Part shown: in pieces, positions 9,766 through 21,394 of the stretch | Layout: the number at the start of each line of letters is the position of its first letter | Position numbering within the stretch: position 1 is the stretch's first letter | Assembly (NCBI GenBank): GCA_039583875.1 | Contig: CM077147.1 | Coordinates: forward strand, 109,352,124 to 109,416,123 | Reading direction: 5' to 3' | Origin: Platanthera guangdongensis | Lineage: Eukaryota > Streptophyta > Magnoliopsida > Asparagales > Orchidaceae | DNA length: 64,000 bases | Notes under the pieces: generated by a model | What the model was told of the DNA's origin: nothing | Seen by the model: only the letters and a program-made list of their open reading frames with translations | Databases searched by the model: none | Position numbers and translations under genes: made by a program

Positions 9766-11826
9766 GAGTGCAACGTCTGCACTGTCAACATGGTTGAATC
9801 CATCCCTTCCCTTGCTCCAGCAGCAACTGCAGAAGCCTCTCCCAGTTCAGAAGATGCTCACCTGGAACCTTCCCAGGTGATGCAAGGAGTCCCCATTGCT
9901 GAGGGGGAGGAGAGGAAGCTCTCCATAAACTCGGAGTTGCCTGAAGATCAAAAGGCCGAGCTGATTTCCTTCTTGCTGAATAACTTGGATGTCTTTGCCT
10001 GGATAGCAGAAGAAATGCCAGGAGTGGATCCGGATGTTGCATGCCATCACCTGAATGTTGATCCCAGATTCAAACCTGTGCAACAAAAGAAGAGGGGTAT
10101 GGCAATAAAGCTTGCTGAGCCAATAAGAGAGGAGGTTGCGAAACTCCTCAAGGCGAATTTTATTACAGAAATTCAGTACCCAACCTGGATATCAAATGTT
10201 GTAATGGTTAAAAAACTAGGTGGGAAGTGGCGTATGTGTGTAGATTTTACCAAACTTAATAAAGCATGCCCCATAGATTTTTACCCCTTGCCTTGGATAG
10301 ATTCTTTAGTTGATTCCGCAGTAGGGTACTCTTACATGAGTTTTTTAGATGCGTTTTCTGGTTATCACCAGATAAGAATGCATAAGCCTGACGTTCCTCA
10401 TACTTCATTCATTACTAATGATGGTTGTTATTGCTACCTTGTGATGCCCTTTCGGCCTAAAAATACCGGTGCAACCTACCAACGGATGATGGACCGTGTG
10501 TTTAACCATCAGAAGGGAAGAAACCTAGAAGTGTATGTAGACGACCTCTTGATTAAGAGCAAGTCATTTTCGCTGCACTTGCGAGACCTAGCAGAGACGT
10601 TCGCTACTCTACGTAGGTACAAAATGAAGCTCAACCCATTGAAGTGCACCTTCGGGGCGAGTAAGGGGAAGTTCCTTGGTCATCTCCTTACTCTAGAAGG
10701 GCTTGCTCCGAATCCAGATAAGGTGAAAGCCATTCTTGATATGCCTACCCCTCGTTCGCTTAAAGAAGTTCAGCAGTTATGGGGAAGGCTGACAGGACTT
10801 GTGAGATTTCTCTCTCGGGTTAGAGATAGGAGTGCTCCTTTCTTTAAAACTCTCCGAGGAGCATCCAAGTTTGAGTGGACAGAAGAATGCTCCCAAGATT
10901 TTGAGCAGTTGAAGATGCAACTGACCTCAGCACCCCTGCTTCAGAGTCCCCGGCCAGGAGAGTTTCTTTTATTATACCTAGGGGTTGGCCCTGAGGCCGT
11001 CAGCTCCGTTCTTCTTCGGGAAGAGAGCAGGAAACAATTCCCAATTTACTATGTCAGCCATATCCTGAAGAGTGCCGAGACACGGTACCCAATTCTTGAG
11101 AAGTTAGCCTTGGCACTAGTCATGTCAGCTCGCAGACTCCGTCCATATTTCCAAGCACACTCAATTCAAGTCGTTACCGATCAACCTTTGAAAAGTGTGT
11201 TGGAGAAACCAGAGCATTCTGGCAGACTAGCTAAGTGGGAAATAGAGTTGAGTGAATTTGAAATCTCTTATATGCCCAAGACAGCCATCAAAGCTCAAGT
11301 CCTATTAGACTTCCTAATTGACATGCCAGAGTCCAGTTCTGATCGAGCAGAAAGGTCACCTTTGGCTTGGACCATCTATGTTGATGGTGCGTCAAGCAGA
11401 AGTTCTTCTGGAGAAGGAGTGGTTCTCATTAATCCAAACGGCGTCAAACTGGAACAGACCATCAAATTTTACTTTCCAGTTACCAATAACCAGGCCGAGT
11501 ATGAAGCTTTGCTAGCAGGCTTGAGACTTGCAAGGGAAATAGGAATCGATCATGTTCATATCAAAACCGATTCTCTGATAATGGCGTCACAAGTCCTTGG
11601 TAACTTCGAAACAAGAGAGCCGATCTTGAAGAAATATCTTGCTCTTGTGAAAATAGAAGTCGGCAGATTCAAGAGCTTTACCATTGAGCACATCCCCAGA
11701 ACAGAAAATGAGGAGGCATATTTTCTTTCCAAGTATGGGATGCCTTCAGGAGGAACAACTTCCGAGCTCTTTCGCCCAGCAGTGGTGGAAGGAGATTTGA
11801 TGCAAGTGGATCAACATACCTCCTAG
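9616..11826 (+). CDS. Reverse transcriptase plus two RNase H domains
   Basis: This 736-codon ORF starts with the end of the protease and then carries RT at roughly residues 150-400, with the FTKLNKACP block and the catalytic YVDD at 10534-10545 (residues 307-310). A gypsy RNase H follows (roughly residues 450-570, with TDQPLKSVL). A second RNase H begins near residue 585 with YVDGASS and continues with NNQAEYEALLAGL and HIKTDS. This tandem arrangement is characteristic of Tat elements. The enzyme copies element RNA to DNA and removes RNA from the hybrid. The ORF ends at TAG, but the integrase follows in the same frame, so the natural product was longer. Confidence 0.92.
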   Translation: MVDAPNSYHAIFGRPLLNRYQAVVSTYHLAIKFFADGRMCRVRSDPRRARECNVCTVNMVESIPSLAPAATAEASPSSEDAHLEPSQVMQGVPIAEGEERKLSINSELPEDQKAELISFLLNNLDVFAWIAEEMPGVDPDVACHHLNVDPRFKPVQQKKRGMAIKLAEPIREEVAKLLKANFITEIQYPTWISNVVMVKKLGGKWRMCVDFTKLNKACPIDFYPLPWIDSLVDSAVGYSYMSFLDAFSGYHQIRMHKPDVPHTSFITNDGCYCYLVMPFRPKNTGATYQRMMDRVFNHQKGRNLEVYVDDLLIKSKSFSLHLRDLAETFATLRRYKMKLNPLKCTFGASKGKFLGHLLTLEGLAPNPDKVKAILDMPTPRSLKEVQQLWGRLTGLVRFLSRVRDRSAPFFKTLRGASKFEWTEECSQDFEQLKMQLTSAPLLQSPRPGEFLLLYLGVGPEAVSSVLLREESRKQFPIYYVSHILKSAETRYPILEKLALALVMSARRLRPYFQAHSIQVVTDQPLKSVLEKPEHSGRLAKWEIELSEFEISYMPKTAIKAQVLLDFLIDMPESSSDRAERSPLAWTIYVDGASSRSSSGEGVVLINPNGVKLEQTIKFYFPVTNNQAEYEALLAGLRLAREIGIDHVHIKTDSLIMASQVLGNFETREPILKKYLALVKIEVGRFKSFTIEHIPRTENEEAYFLSKYGMPSGGTTSELFRPAVVEGDLMQVDQHTS

Positions 11827-13077
11827 ATGGACCCATTCATTCTCTATCTGTCAACGGGAGATTATCATCATTCAGTCAAAGATAAGAAAAAGTTTAGAAT
11901 AAAAGCAGCTCACTACTTCTTAGTGGCAGGAATCCTCTACAGAAGAACATTCCTCTCTACCATGGCCTGATGTGTTTCAGAAGAAAAAGCTCCCCTTGTT
12001 TTGCAAGAAATTCATTTAGGAGAGTGTGGAAGCCACTCGGGAGCAAGAAACCTGGAAAGACGGATCCTGCGGCAGGGATATTTCTGGCCCACTATGAAGA
12101 GAGACTCTGAGGTCTATGCAAGAAAGTGTGTTCAATGCCAGAAGTTTGCTCCACTTCAACTCCAAGCAGTTCAGTCACTCAGATCAATTGCAACTCCTTG
12201 GCCCTTTGCGGTTTGGGTGATGGATCTCATTGGTCCTTTTCCCATGGCAAGCGGGCAACGGCTTTTCATCATTGTAATGATCGACTACTTCAGCAAGTGG
12301 ATTGAAGCCAAGGCATTGGCTAAGATAACTACTCATGTCGTCAAAAACTTCATTTGGGGGGAGATTGTCTGTCGACATGGGATACCTATGGCTATAATCA
12401 CTGATAATGGGCCACAATTCAACAACTCAGAGATGATAGATTTTTGCAAGCAGATCGGAACAGAGCTGTGGTTTGCATCAGTTCATCATCCAAGAAGCAA
12501 TGGCCAAGTTGAAGCAGCCAACAAGCAGATCCTCATTTTGCTCAAAAAGAAAGTGCAGAATCTCAAGGGCAGCTGGGCTGATCAGCTTCCATCAGTCCTC
12601 TGGTCCCTTAGGACAATGCCTTCATCTGCAACTGGCGAGTCTCCGTTCAAACTTTCTCATGGCTCAGAGGCACTCATTCCAGTTGAATTTGAAGTCCCGT
12701 CACCTAGAGTTCTGCTTGCAAGACAAGGCGTTGAGGATTGGCTTGAGTTGAATAATGAAGAGATGAGGTTCAGCTTGGAACACATCGAGGCAATCAGAGA
12801 TCAAGCAGTCATAAGACAGAAGGAGGTCAAAAGAAGGATGGCCCGCTACTTTGATCAAAACGTAAGCATCAAACACTTCCAAGTGGGAGATCTAGTTCTA
12901 AAGAAGATTGATGTTGCTGCAAGAGCTGGTTCTGTTGGAAAGCTTAATCCAAATTGGGCCGGCCCTTTTGTTATCAAAGAAGCGTTAAAGAGCGGCGCTT
13001 ACCGCTTGCAGACATATAAAGGAGAGGATATGCCACATACATGGAGCGGGGATGATCTCAAACGGTTCTATTCTTGA
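11827..13077 (+). pseudogene. Integrase (Tat)
   Basis: Integrase inserts the DNA copy into the genome. It is in frame with the upstream RT ORF but separated from it by TAG at 11824 and interrupted by TGA at 11968. From 12001 an open 358-codon stretch carries the HHCC-type zinc region (HLGECGSHSG ... CVQCQKF) and the catalytic core with DLIGPFP, ITDNGPQFN and HPRSNGQVEAANK, which supply the D, D and E residues. The C-terminal region ends with HTWSGDDLKRFYS, typical for this lineage, and has no chromodomain. Confidence 0.9.
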
Positions 13078-14519
13078 ACCTCCTTTTTTCTACTTTGTGT
13101 ATCCTCTTCAAGAGTCATTATGAATAGAAACTGCTTGCTAACGCTTCTTCAAGTGTTTTGTCTATGTAATCATAACAGATGACACGCTAAGAAAGATTTC
13201 AAAAATGGTTCTGCCCTTGAACTCTCCTTTCTTTCTTATGCTTGCTTTGCAAATACATTTTATTAATCAAAGGATTCATACTGACACTTTTTTCTAGTGT
13301 TCTCTTTTTCTCTCCCAAAGATCTGTAACGGTTCCCTGATACCAGGAGACATCGCCGAGTTCAGCTAGACCTCCCCTAGAGCTGTTGTCATTAGCATAAC
13401 ACCACGAAGACCACGTGTTACGAGGAGATTTCGCACCATGTAGTGGGAGCTTGGAGGCTCTAGTGCGGTAGTATTCTGGACTTCGGATCCCGGCTAGTAC
13501 CTGACCCCACCTCTGCATTATGGAGGGCAGGGTGGGTGTAGAGCTCTACCATGCCGCATTTGGGATATCGTTACAACTTTGATGATCTGGTGAGGAAAGC
13601 AATGCCATGCGCACCTGCCCACCGATCATCTTAGCTTGTAACCCTCGAACACTCTATGGTACCCTCAAGCATTGCCTGCAGGAGACCCACAGCTTAGACT
13701 GTACTCCAGGCAAGAGGGCAGGGAACCGTTCCGCCAAGTATCTTGCTCTTCGCAGGGAATCTTCCTGGTGCAGACTGGTTTTCTTTATCCGCACAATCCG
13801 CCAGTTTTATTTGGGTTGATTTTATAGCTTGTGACCTGGTGAGGAAAGCAATGTCATGTGCACCTGTCCACCTGCTCACAAGCTATATGTCATTTCTATC
13901 TTGGGCGGACTGGTTTTCTGCATCCGCTCAGTCCGACGGTTTCCTTGAGACCGCAAGCTATAGATTATTTCTATTGGCATATGCGCGAACTGTGAAATTA
14001 TATCAGCTCAGTCCGCCGAATGGTTTTCATATATTATCGTTTGATAAGTTAATAAAGAGAATTGCGGACTGCTACTAGAACTCAATGAAGTACACCTGAT
14101 ATTTTTATCAGCCGACTATTTTCGTTTTCATTTTTTAAGGCGGACAATGAATGGATTGATAAGTGGAATTCCCTAATCAGCAAGGCTCATTATAGATGAT
14201 CTTTGTATCTCGCGGACTACAGTTGGAACTCAATGGAGTCCGCCTGACAATTTCTTCTCATTCCAACAGCGGATAATGATCATCTCTAATCAGCAAGTTA
14301 AAAAGCTCAGTATGATCTATCAGCGTGTCGTGCGGACTGCTAAGTGTCAGATCGAACTTAATTGCATTAAACGCAGAAAAAGAAAGAACAATGCAGGAAG
14401 CACACAGATGTAAGAATATCATTTCTATTTCATAAAAAATTTATACATCTTTCTATCTATTCGGCGGACTGCAGTCTTGAGTCCTCCGCATTTACAAAAT
14501 CAAAAAAGATAAAAATACA
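13078..14519. other. Non-coding spacer between integrase and antisense genes
   Basis: I see no coding region. A 37-bp block is repeated at 13587-13623 and 13836-13872 with two or three changes. GCGGACT/AGTCCGC motifs, also abundant in the LTR, occur at intervals from 13900 onward. The region may hold the polyadenylation site of the antisense gene ending at 14520. Confidence 0.6.
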
Positions 14520-16374
14520 TTAATCATTTGCAGTCTTTTGTTTCTTTTCTGGAGGTACAGGGCTTTCGCCAACAATGTCGACTTCCGAAGAGTAGCCCCC
14601 CGAGCCGCTTCCGCTACTATCTGATCCTATGCTTGAGGCGGACTCGCTATGCGAGCTCCTGGCCGTAGAGGAGGATGCAAAGGTGCTTGACTCGGCGGAC
14701 TGATCTCCCCCTCGCTGGCTTGAGCCAGTACCGTCCGCTGTCTCCACGGCGCCTTGCCCTTCGCCTTGTTCTCCTTCTCTTCTTTCTTCTTCTTCTTCTT
14801 CTTCTTCTACTTCCTCGCCTTCCTCTTCCTCAATGATGTCCTTGCCCTTTTTAGCCCGCTCCATCGCTGCGACCTGCAGTGTCAGCTCTGGGAAGAGCCC
14901 CAAAAACGGGATGCCATCCACTCCCACCTTTGTAAAGCCGCCGCGGATAAGTCGCTCAATGGAGACCTCGACGGTTTCCTTCACGAAAGGGAGCATGGCG
15001 GCCTGGAAGCTGTTGTTCTCTAAGTCATAGGCGACCTGTGCAAAACAAAAGCAAACATCAGACAGATCGCGGAGGACTGCAAATTAAAGCCGCTACGAAT
15101 TCAACTCACCCCGAGCTCTTCTTTTTGCTGGACAACCTTCTTCCCTAGTCGCGCATTCCTCTCCTTTAGCGCTTTATTATCTTTTTGAAGGTGCTCATTC
15201 TTCTTTAGCAGGTCTCTGGCCATGGTGGCTACATAGTGGGTTGTCACCACACTATTCGCACCCTCCTGGGAGGCTAGCAGGGGAGGTCGGCAGCGGGCAC
15301 CTTTTTCAGGTCGCTCAGATTGCGCTTTCCATAAAGAGCGGAAATTGCAACATGGGCATGGCGGGTTAATCGCGGACTCTTCCACGAGGGGAGCGCGGTG
15401 GACAAGCCGACGTGCTTGTGCTTGTTGTGTCAGTGGATCATGGGGTTTCCCCTAAGGTCCTTCTGGCGGTTTCCGAAGCCGCTCATCGTAAAGCTTTCGG
15501 AAGAAGAGTAATCCTCCGCGGGATCCCCTTCTTCCTTTCTCTTCCTTGCAATTTCTTGCTTCTTCTCTCTCTGTGTAGGGACAAAGCCGCTAGGAGTCTA
15601 CGACAGGTTGGCGCGTACCGCCAAGATCGCTACAAAAGCAGAAGAGTTAAACACCAAGGTCGTTGCGGATGCAAAATGCTAGTTCGCAAAAAGCTTACTC
15701 TCTTTAGGCAAAACGTCCGCCAAGATCGGCAGCAGCGGAATATAATGCTCAATGTCGAGCCTGGCATCAGCAAGGAACTCGACAATGGCGGACTCCACAG
15801 CATCAAGCGGCATGCTCTTGAAGGCGGAGTCCGCGCGCACTTGCAGATATGTGTGCACGAACCCTAGGTTGCCTTCAAAGATCAAGAACCTAGAGGTCCA
15901 GTTGCGGATCTTGTTGGGAAGGCCCACAACCTTCATACCTCTGCAATAAAAGTATATCACCCCCTTGTAGGGGAGGCCTCCAGAAGCAGTTATTGAGCGG
16001 ACAGAGAAAATCTTGCGAAAGATGTTCATGGAAAAAGCGATCTTCTCAGATCGCAAGTAGGAAATGAAGCTGTAGATCGCGGCGAGTGTGTTGGGCGCGA
16101 GCTGGCCCGGCACCATTCCGTAGTGCTCAAAGATTTCGGCGAGCTCCCACAGAAGCGGAAACTTGAATCCGCTATCAAAATGGTCCACAGGAATTGCGAT
16201 CTGAGTCGCAGTTGGAAAGTTCAGCCATTCTTGGTGGGCTGGAAGGCGGACAAGAATATTTGAATTCGACATCTGTTTCTCAACAAAGGCCTCCAAATCA
16301 GCCTCTGTCAAGGTACACTTCCGGTGATTGGCAGAGTGGAAGGCGACAGTAGCATCAGTTCTGGAGGACACCAT
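14520..16374 (-). pseudogene. Antisense gene B: Transposase_28-like protein, three exons
   Basis: The first exon (16374-15699) encodes a protein with EHYGMVPGQLAPN and related residues, resembling the domain called 'putative gypsy type transposon' (Transposase_28) found in extra ORFs of plant Tat elements. Its enzymatic role is unknown. A donor GA|GTAAGC at 15699/15698 and an acceptor with pyrimidine tract TTCTGCTTTTGTAG at 15630 define intron 1 (69 nt). Exon 2 runs to 15110. Intron 2 (15109-15036, 74 nt) has donor GGTGAGTT and acceptor TTTTGTTTTGCACAG, and the exon 2/3 join keeps phase, leading to MLPFVKETV and an acidic, glutamate-rich tail. Exon 2 contains a TAG at 15600-15598 and a frame change between 15432 and 15385, so this copy is decayed. 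A TATA box lies 63 bases before the ATG. Confidence 0.7.
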
Positions 16375-16436
16375 TTTGCAGGCCGCAGGGTTCTTTTACT
16401 TCAACTGTTTCCTGCATAGAAGAAAGCGGCAGGGGC

Positions 16437-16444
16437 TATTTATA
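16437..16444 (-). promoter_or_regulatory. TATA box for antisense gene B
   Basis: The minus strand reads CTATAAATAGCCCC here, 63 bases before the ATG at 16374. That spacing gives a leader of about 30 nt. Confidence 0.6.
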
Positions 16445-16897
16445 GTTATAGGGTCTGACAGCTTTTTGACCAGGCCGCAGAGCTCGCAATCTTAATCCGC
16501 ACAGTCCGTAACAATCCAATCATTTCATAGCAAAAATTAAAAATAACGCGGACACAAACATAGATTCACATGCCAAGCAAAATTCGAAATACAGATTAAG
16601 GCGGACACAGTTTTAGTTTGCCCAGTTCACAGTGCTTCCTTCCTGCATACGTCAAACATGAGAAGCGGACACAGTTTCAGTCCGCTTAGTTCGCAACATT
16701 TCCCACCAGTTAGATAATGGGAAATAGACATAGCATTAGTCCGCATAGTTCGCCACAGATCACAGCAAAAATAAGCAACATAATTTGCGGATATATGATT
16801 ACGTCCGTACAGTTCACAACACAGTTCAATCTACAACAGCATTGTTTAAAAGCACAATTATACAAATCAAACAAATTAAGTTCATGGCCGTGCGGAC
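16445..16897. other. Spacer between the antisense genes
   Basis: No ORF. It holds several AGTCCGC/GCGGACA motifs spaced by about 60-70 bases (for example 16500, 16552, 16675, 16740, 16800), all upstream of the gene B promoter on the minus strand. Confidence 0.6.
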
Positions 16898-18859
16898 TCA
16901 GCGGTCCCTAGTTTCGGTCCGCGCTTGCCTTTCAGGTCTGTCTCTACACAAGTGAGCGGCTTGGTCGCTCATTTGAAGAATCTCGATGTACAAGCGGCAT
17001 ATATGATGATGGATGACGTTTATAGTCTGGTGCATGTGGGCAGCCTCGCGATCTACCCGGCTAAGGGGCACCATTGGCTCCGCTGCCGGCCTCAGCTCCT
17101 CATCCGCAACCTGTTGACCGCCCGCCGGTGCTGCGACCTCCGGAGTAGCGCGATCTTGCAATCGCGACCTCTGCTCGGCGACCTCAGCAGCCAGCTTCCC
17201 TTTCTCTTCCCTCGCTGACGCCAAGTGTTTCCCCTTGTAGAAGCGGACATCGTCCGCGAGCCTTTTATTCTCCCTATCGGACATCTCCAGCGCCCTGGAG
17301 ATGCTGGCGATCTGGTCTTTTAGGGCATTCTCCCGCTCTGCGGACGCTTTCTCGCGCTCTTCCGACTTCTTTAACTCTGCTTTGATATTCTGAACTTCAG
17401 CTTGAAATTTCTTTTCTAACTCTTTGATGATGTTCAGGCTGGGCAGCTCATCCCCTGCGGATTGCTCATGCGAGACCGCGTCAACACCAGTATTCGGTGT
17501 AACCACGATCTCGCCACTCTCAACGGAGCCCGGCGGTGACTTTCTACCTACAAGGAAGAAGGTCAACTTCATCATTCAAAAACAGTCCGCGGCAGACTCA
17601 AAGAAAGGATGAAAGATCACATTTGGATATAGCCGCAGCGATTTGCCGACTATCGAAAAAGACAGGCCGCCTTGCCCGCTCCGGGTCAAAAATGCTTAAC
17701 CGCTTCTTCCATTCGAGATGGACCTTGGCTCCTTTCTCAGTAGCAGAACTTTTTGAAACCACGATGTCGTCAGTTTCAGTAATGATCTTGATTGGTCTCG
17801 ACTTCCGCGACGGCGACCTGTAAAGCCACTGACGCTCAAAATACTTAGGCGCCGGTTGAAGTTTACCTGACCTCAATAGCTCTGCAGCAGTCCGCAGATC
17901 CTCAGCACTCTTGTCCACCGCGACCTGCTTCGAGGCCGCCTCCACCACAGCTACATGAGCAACGATTTGTTTCTTCTGCTCCTCTATCTTCTTCTTCAGT
18001 CTTTCCCTCTCTTCCTCAGCAGCAGACGAAGAAGGGAGTTCGCTACCCTTATCCCCTATGGCTTCCACCCCAGTTTGCTGCAGTACAACCAGCAAGGACT
18101 CGTTGATTAAATTGAGTCGATCAACGTCTATAGAATCTATCATCTCATCTGTGGATAAACTGACCATGGAAAGGGAATTGTCTCCCTGAATATGGGCCTC
18201 TGGTGTGATTAAGTTGATGTCGGGGACTTCTTTCTCGCACGGTTTGTGCTGTAAGTCCGCATCTCCAGTCCGCTTGGAGATTTTCTTCTCTTTCATCGCG
18301 CGCAGTTTCTTCTCAACTCGCTTGGCCACGGTCGACCCGTCTCTCTTCCTCTTCTTCCTAGAAGCTCTCTTCTCGGTAGAGTCCGCGGCGGCCTCTCCTA
18401 AGTCGGGCTGGCTATCGCGGACGGTCTCAGGGTTCACGGCAATCAATGCCTTTGAAGGCGCATCCTTGCCCATATCTCCTCCTGAAGTCCGCCTATCTTC
18501 TTCCTCAAGGTTAATGATGGGCACCTGGGCATTGGGAGAAGATATTTCGGCCTCGTTTTGTTCGTCAACGGTTCCGCCGAATTCGCAGTTTTCTGGGAAG
18601 GAGCAGTGTCCGATAGAGTCACCATCTTTTCGCTTCTCAGTGGTTCAGCGTCGAGAACTGCAGCATTCTCGCGCACAGATACATCCGCGCGGCGGACTGC
18701 TTTCCCAGCAGGCCCCTGGCTATGGGAACCTTATCTAGTAGAGCGGACAGGATCCTTTCTTATCGACCTCTTTATCATCTTCTTAGTCTTCATTGGCATT
18801 GTTAGCTCCATCTCGCCTTTCGCAGTGAGACTAGAGAAGAAAGCTCCAAGCCTTGCCAT
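16898..18859 (-). pseudogene. Antisense gene A: basic and coiled-coil protein, two or more exons
   Basis: I do not recognise a family. The minus-strand frame starting MARLGAFF at 18859 gives a short basic N-terminus, then breaks before 18731 and between about 18676 and 18524. The long part, 18524-17621, is rich in K, E and R (RASRKKRKRDG, a likely nuclear localisation signal). A weak donor AAAT|GTGATC at 17621/17620 and a good acceptor TTCTTCCTTGTAG at 17548 define a 73-nt intron, with phase conserved. The last exon (17547-16898) has a strong heptad coiled coil in its first half and ends TETRDR. The protein would be a nuclear or structural accessory factor by inference only. Confidence 0.6.
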
Positions 18860-18943
18860 GTCGGACTGCAATGTGGAGACCGCAAGTGGTGAATACCGCC
18901 CCATTTCTATCGGGGTTTCCAAAAGTCCCAGGCCCTCCAGCGA

Positions 18944-18951
18944 TATTTATA
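18944..18951 (-). promoter_or_regulatory. TATA box for antisense gene A
   Basis: The minus strand reads GCTATAAATATCG. The ATG at 18922 is only about 22 bases away and probably lies before the transcription start, so the ATG at 18859 is preferred. Confidence 0.55.
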
Positions 18952-19021
18952 GCGCTGGCGGCATTTACGAGGCTTGCAGACTCGGCAGTTAAGAGAACAT
19001 TTTTGAAGTTTTTGAGAAACT

Positions 19022-19040
19022 TAAAAATTTACGGGGATTA
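19022..19040 (+). other. Polypurine-type tract before the 3' LTR
   Basis: A sequence ending ACGGGGATTA lies directly before TGTTAACC. The same GCGGGGATTA precedes the 3' LTR of the gag-only Tat element at 39030, which supports its use as plus-strand primer. Confidence 0.65.
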
Positions 19041-19805
19041 TGTTAACCCCTCAGTCCGCAATATCCTGCAAGATGCCAAGACCCCCTTTCGATAGGCGCA
19101 GACTCCATTAGGCAGTCCGCCCAGTCTGGCAAAGCAGCGGTGTTCAGCCACCAATGATGGTTCCCAGCGGCAGATTCAAGGATCTGTTCACTCAGTCCGC
19201 CATGCCTTGGGGATCTCCGGACTCTCTACGACGGCGGATCAGTATCGCGTCCGCCCAGGCCGCCGTCCTCCAGCAGGATCGCTCCAATCAGCGACAGATG
19301 GAGGCTCCAGCCTGCGAGCCCAGTCCGCCCATTCTGCGCGGACTGGCATGTTCTTTCTTTTTGCTTCCCGTCACCGCTTCCCGGTTCTCCTGTACCCCGG
19401 GCAGTCAGTTATTTTAGCCCTGCCCGTTTGGATAGGCCTCCCATCCTATAAATAGGGGGGAGGTGGTGCACCCAGGGCACGCTAACTCGGACCCTGGAGC
19501 GTACTTGTTAAAGGCTGCAGACTCGAATCTTGTGCCTTGTGGACTCCTCCTTGCTGTGCTCTTGTCAACCTTTTCCCTTCACTTGTAACCAAATCTTTCT
19601 TCAATCAAGGAAAGCCCATCGCAAAAGAGGCATTTAGGCCGTGACGGGTGAAGTCTGTTGTTGCCGTGGCTCACGGCCCTGCTGTTCTTCCTACTCTCAT
19701 CCGCTTAGTAGATTATTACTCGCAGTCTCTCTATTCCCCGGTGCTCGAACCGTTAGCTGGTGGTGCTCGACCTCCCCCCCCCCTTTGTGTTTTCGTGCAT
19801 CAACA
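19041..19805 (+). repeat. 3' LTR of the Tat element
   Basis: It begins TGTTAACCCC and ends GCATCAACA, followed by the GATAC duplication at 19806-19810. TATAAATA is at 19447. The U5 hairpin copy at 19614-19649 (GCCCATCGC and GTGACGGGT) has partly lost pairing. Confidence 0.9.
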
Positions 19806-20098
19806 GATACTGGTGCCACACGCACGTTTGTGTCAGCAGACTTTGTAAAAGACCTAGAAGGAGCGCAATACTTCACTGGTATTGCTCGGAGAGTATACCT
19901 CCCAGATGGCTCTGAGATGACGGCAACTGCCAAGTGCGAATTGGAGATACTCATTGGGGGAAACACCATTGATACCCCTTCTACAGTTTTGAGAATTCCA
20001 GAATTCGATTTCATTCTGGGCATAATATGGTTGGATTGGCACTACGCAAGAATTGACTGCGCGAAGAAGCGAATTTACTTAAGACATGTGGACACTGA
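19806..20098 (+). pseudogene. Gypsy protease, C-terminal piece
   Basis: The frame opens at the target site with DTGATRTFVS, the aspartic protease active site, and continues through YLPDGSEM and FDFILGIIWLDWH, the conserved second half of chromovirus-type proteases. It stops at a second insertion, the solo LTR at 20099. The matching left piece is at 6758-6795 and the downstream RT is at 22763. The host is an old gypsy element, probably chromovirus-like. Confidence 0.75.
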
Positions 20099-20669
20099 TG
20101 TTAACCCCAAAAAATCGGCGATCCCTCCCAAGGTGTCTAACTTGCAAGTCGCGGCCCACTCAGGGTTTCCCCCGAGGGTTGCGATCTGCATCGGCCCTCC
20201 TTTTTGGGCCAGGCGGATAGAAGCTCCTATTCGCTCAGACCGTGCGGTTAGGACGGTTTACCCAGTCTAGCCGCCCAAGTCGCTTGGCCACTGTGTGCCC
20301 TGCGGGACAGCGGGCTCCTCCCATAGCTCACCCTCGCAGGACACGCGGTTAGGCCTGCTAACCAAGCATCATTCTTCCTTGCAGGAGGCAATAAGAGGTA
20401 ACAAGGACGATCTACATGATCTACTCCTTCAGACCGCTAGGTCGCCCAATCGGCGTCAACCCTAGACCAACGCAACCGTCGCAGGCTTGGCAAGCTCATT
20501 CTCCGGCTCGCCATCAGTTTTCCCCCCATGAGGGCAGCCTGCTCCTCAGGTCGCCTCCTCGGTTCGCCCAAGGGGCGCGGCCTCCTGCCGCTGCCCGCGG
20601 AAGGAGCCCGGTAGGGGGGGCCTCCAGCTCGCTAGGGGCGCGGCCTCCTGCCGCTGCCCACCCAGGCCG

Positions 20670-21325
20670 CCCGCCTGGCCGGCCTCCTATCACCAGGATG
20701 CCTGCCTGGGCGGGCTCATGTGGCCAGGCCACCCGCCTGTGCGGTCTTCTTTGGGCAGGGAGCCAGCCTGGGCGGCCTCCTGTGTCTAGGCCGCCCGCTT
20801 GGGTGGCCTCCTTTGGCCAGGACGCCCGCCTGGGCGGCCTACTTTGGTCAGGCTGCCTGCCTGGGCAGCCTCCTTTGGCCAGAACGCCAACCTGGGCGGC
20901 CTCCTGTGGCCAGGCCGCCCACCTGGGCGGCCTCCTTTGGCCAGGACGCCAGCCTAGGCGGCCTCCTTTGGCCAGGCCACCAGCCTGGGCGGCCTCCTTT
21001 GGCCAGGCCGCTAGCCTGGACGGCCTCCTGTGGCCAGGGCGCCCTCTTGGGCGGGCTCCTGTGGCCAGGCCGCTCGCCTGGGCGGCCTCCTTTGCCCAGG
21101 ACGCCCGCCTGGGCGACCTCCTTTGGCCAGGCCGCCAGCCTAGGCGACCTCCTATGGCCAGGACGCCTGCCTGGGTGGCCTCCTGTGGTCAGGCCGCTCT
21201 CCTGGGCGGCCTCCTTTGGCCAGGACGCCAGCCTGGGGGGCCTCCTGTGGCCAGGCCGCCCGACTGGGCGGCCTCCTTTAGCCAAGCCGCTCGCCTGGGC
21301 AGCATCCAGTTGCCAAGCCACGCCC
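20670..21325 (+). repeat. 31-bp GC-rich tandem repeat, about 21 copies
   Basis: The unit CCTGGGCGGCCTCCTTTGGC plus an 11-base tail of type CAGGCCGCCAG repeats at exact 31-bp steps (for example 20891, 20922, 20953). It contains GGC/GCC-rich inverted elements and lies in U3 of the solo LTR. Because 31 is not a multiple of three, long ORFs across it on both strands are a by-product of composition and not genes. Confidence 0.85.
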
Positions 21326-21394
21326 CGGGGACGACCTCCAGTCAAGGCCGCCTGCTAGTGGTGGCCTGCCCTCTTCTGCCAACCAGAAGTTTGC

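Larger units (their letters stand above)
6796..19805 (+). mobile_element. Ty3/gypsy Tat-lineage LTR retrotransposon with antisense genes
   Basis: This element of about 13.0 kb has LTRs of 761 and 765 bp that both begin TGTTAACCCCTCAGTCC and end CATCAACA, flanked by the exact duplication GATAC. The plus strand carries gag, protease, RT, RNase H, a second RNase H and integrase in that order; the second RNase H domain is diagnostic of the Tat lineage. Between integrase and the 3' LTR are two genes on the opposite strand, an arrangement known from Grande-like Tat elements. The reading frames carry several stops and frameshifts and the primer binding site seems deleted, so this copy should not move by itself. 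Confidence 0.92.
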
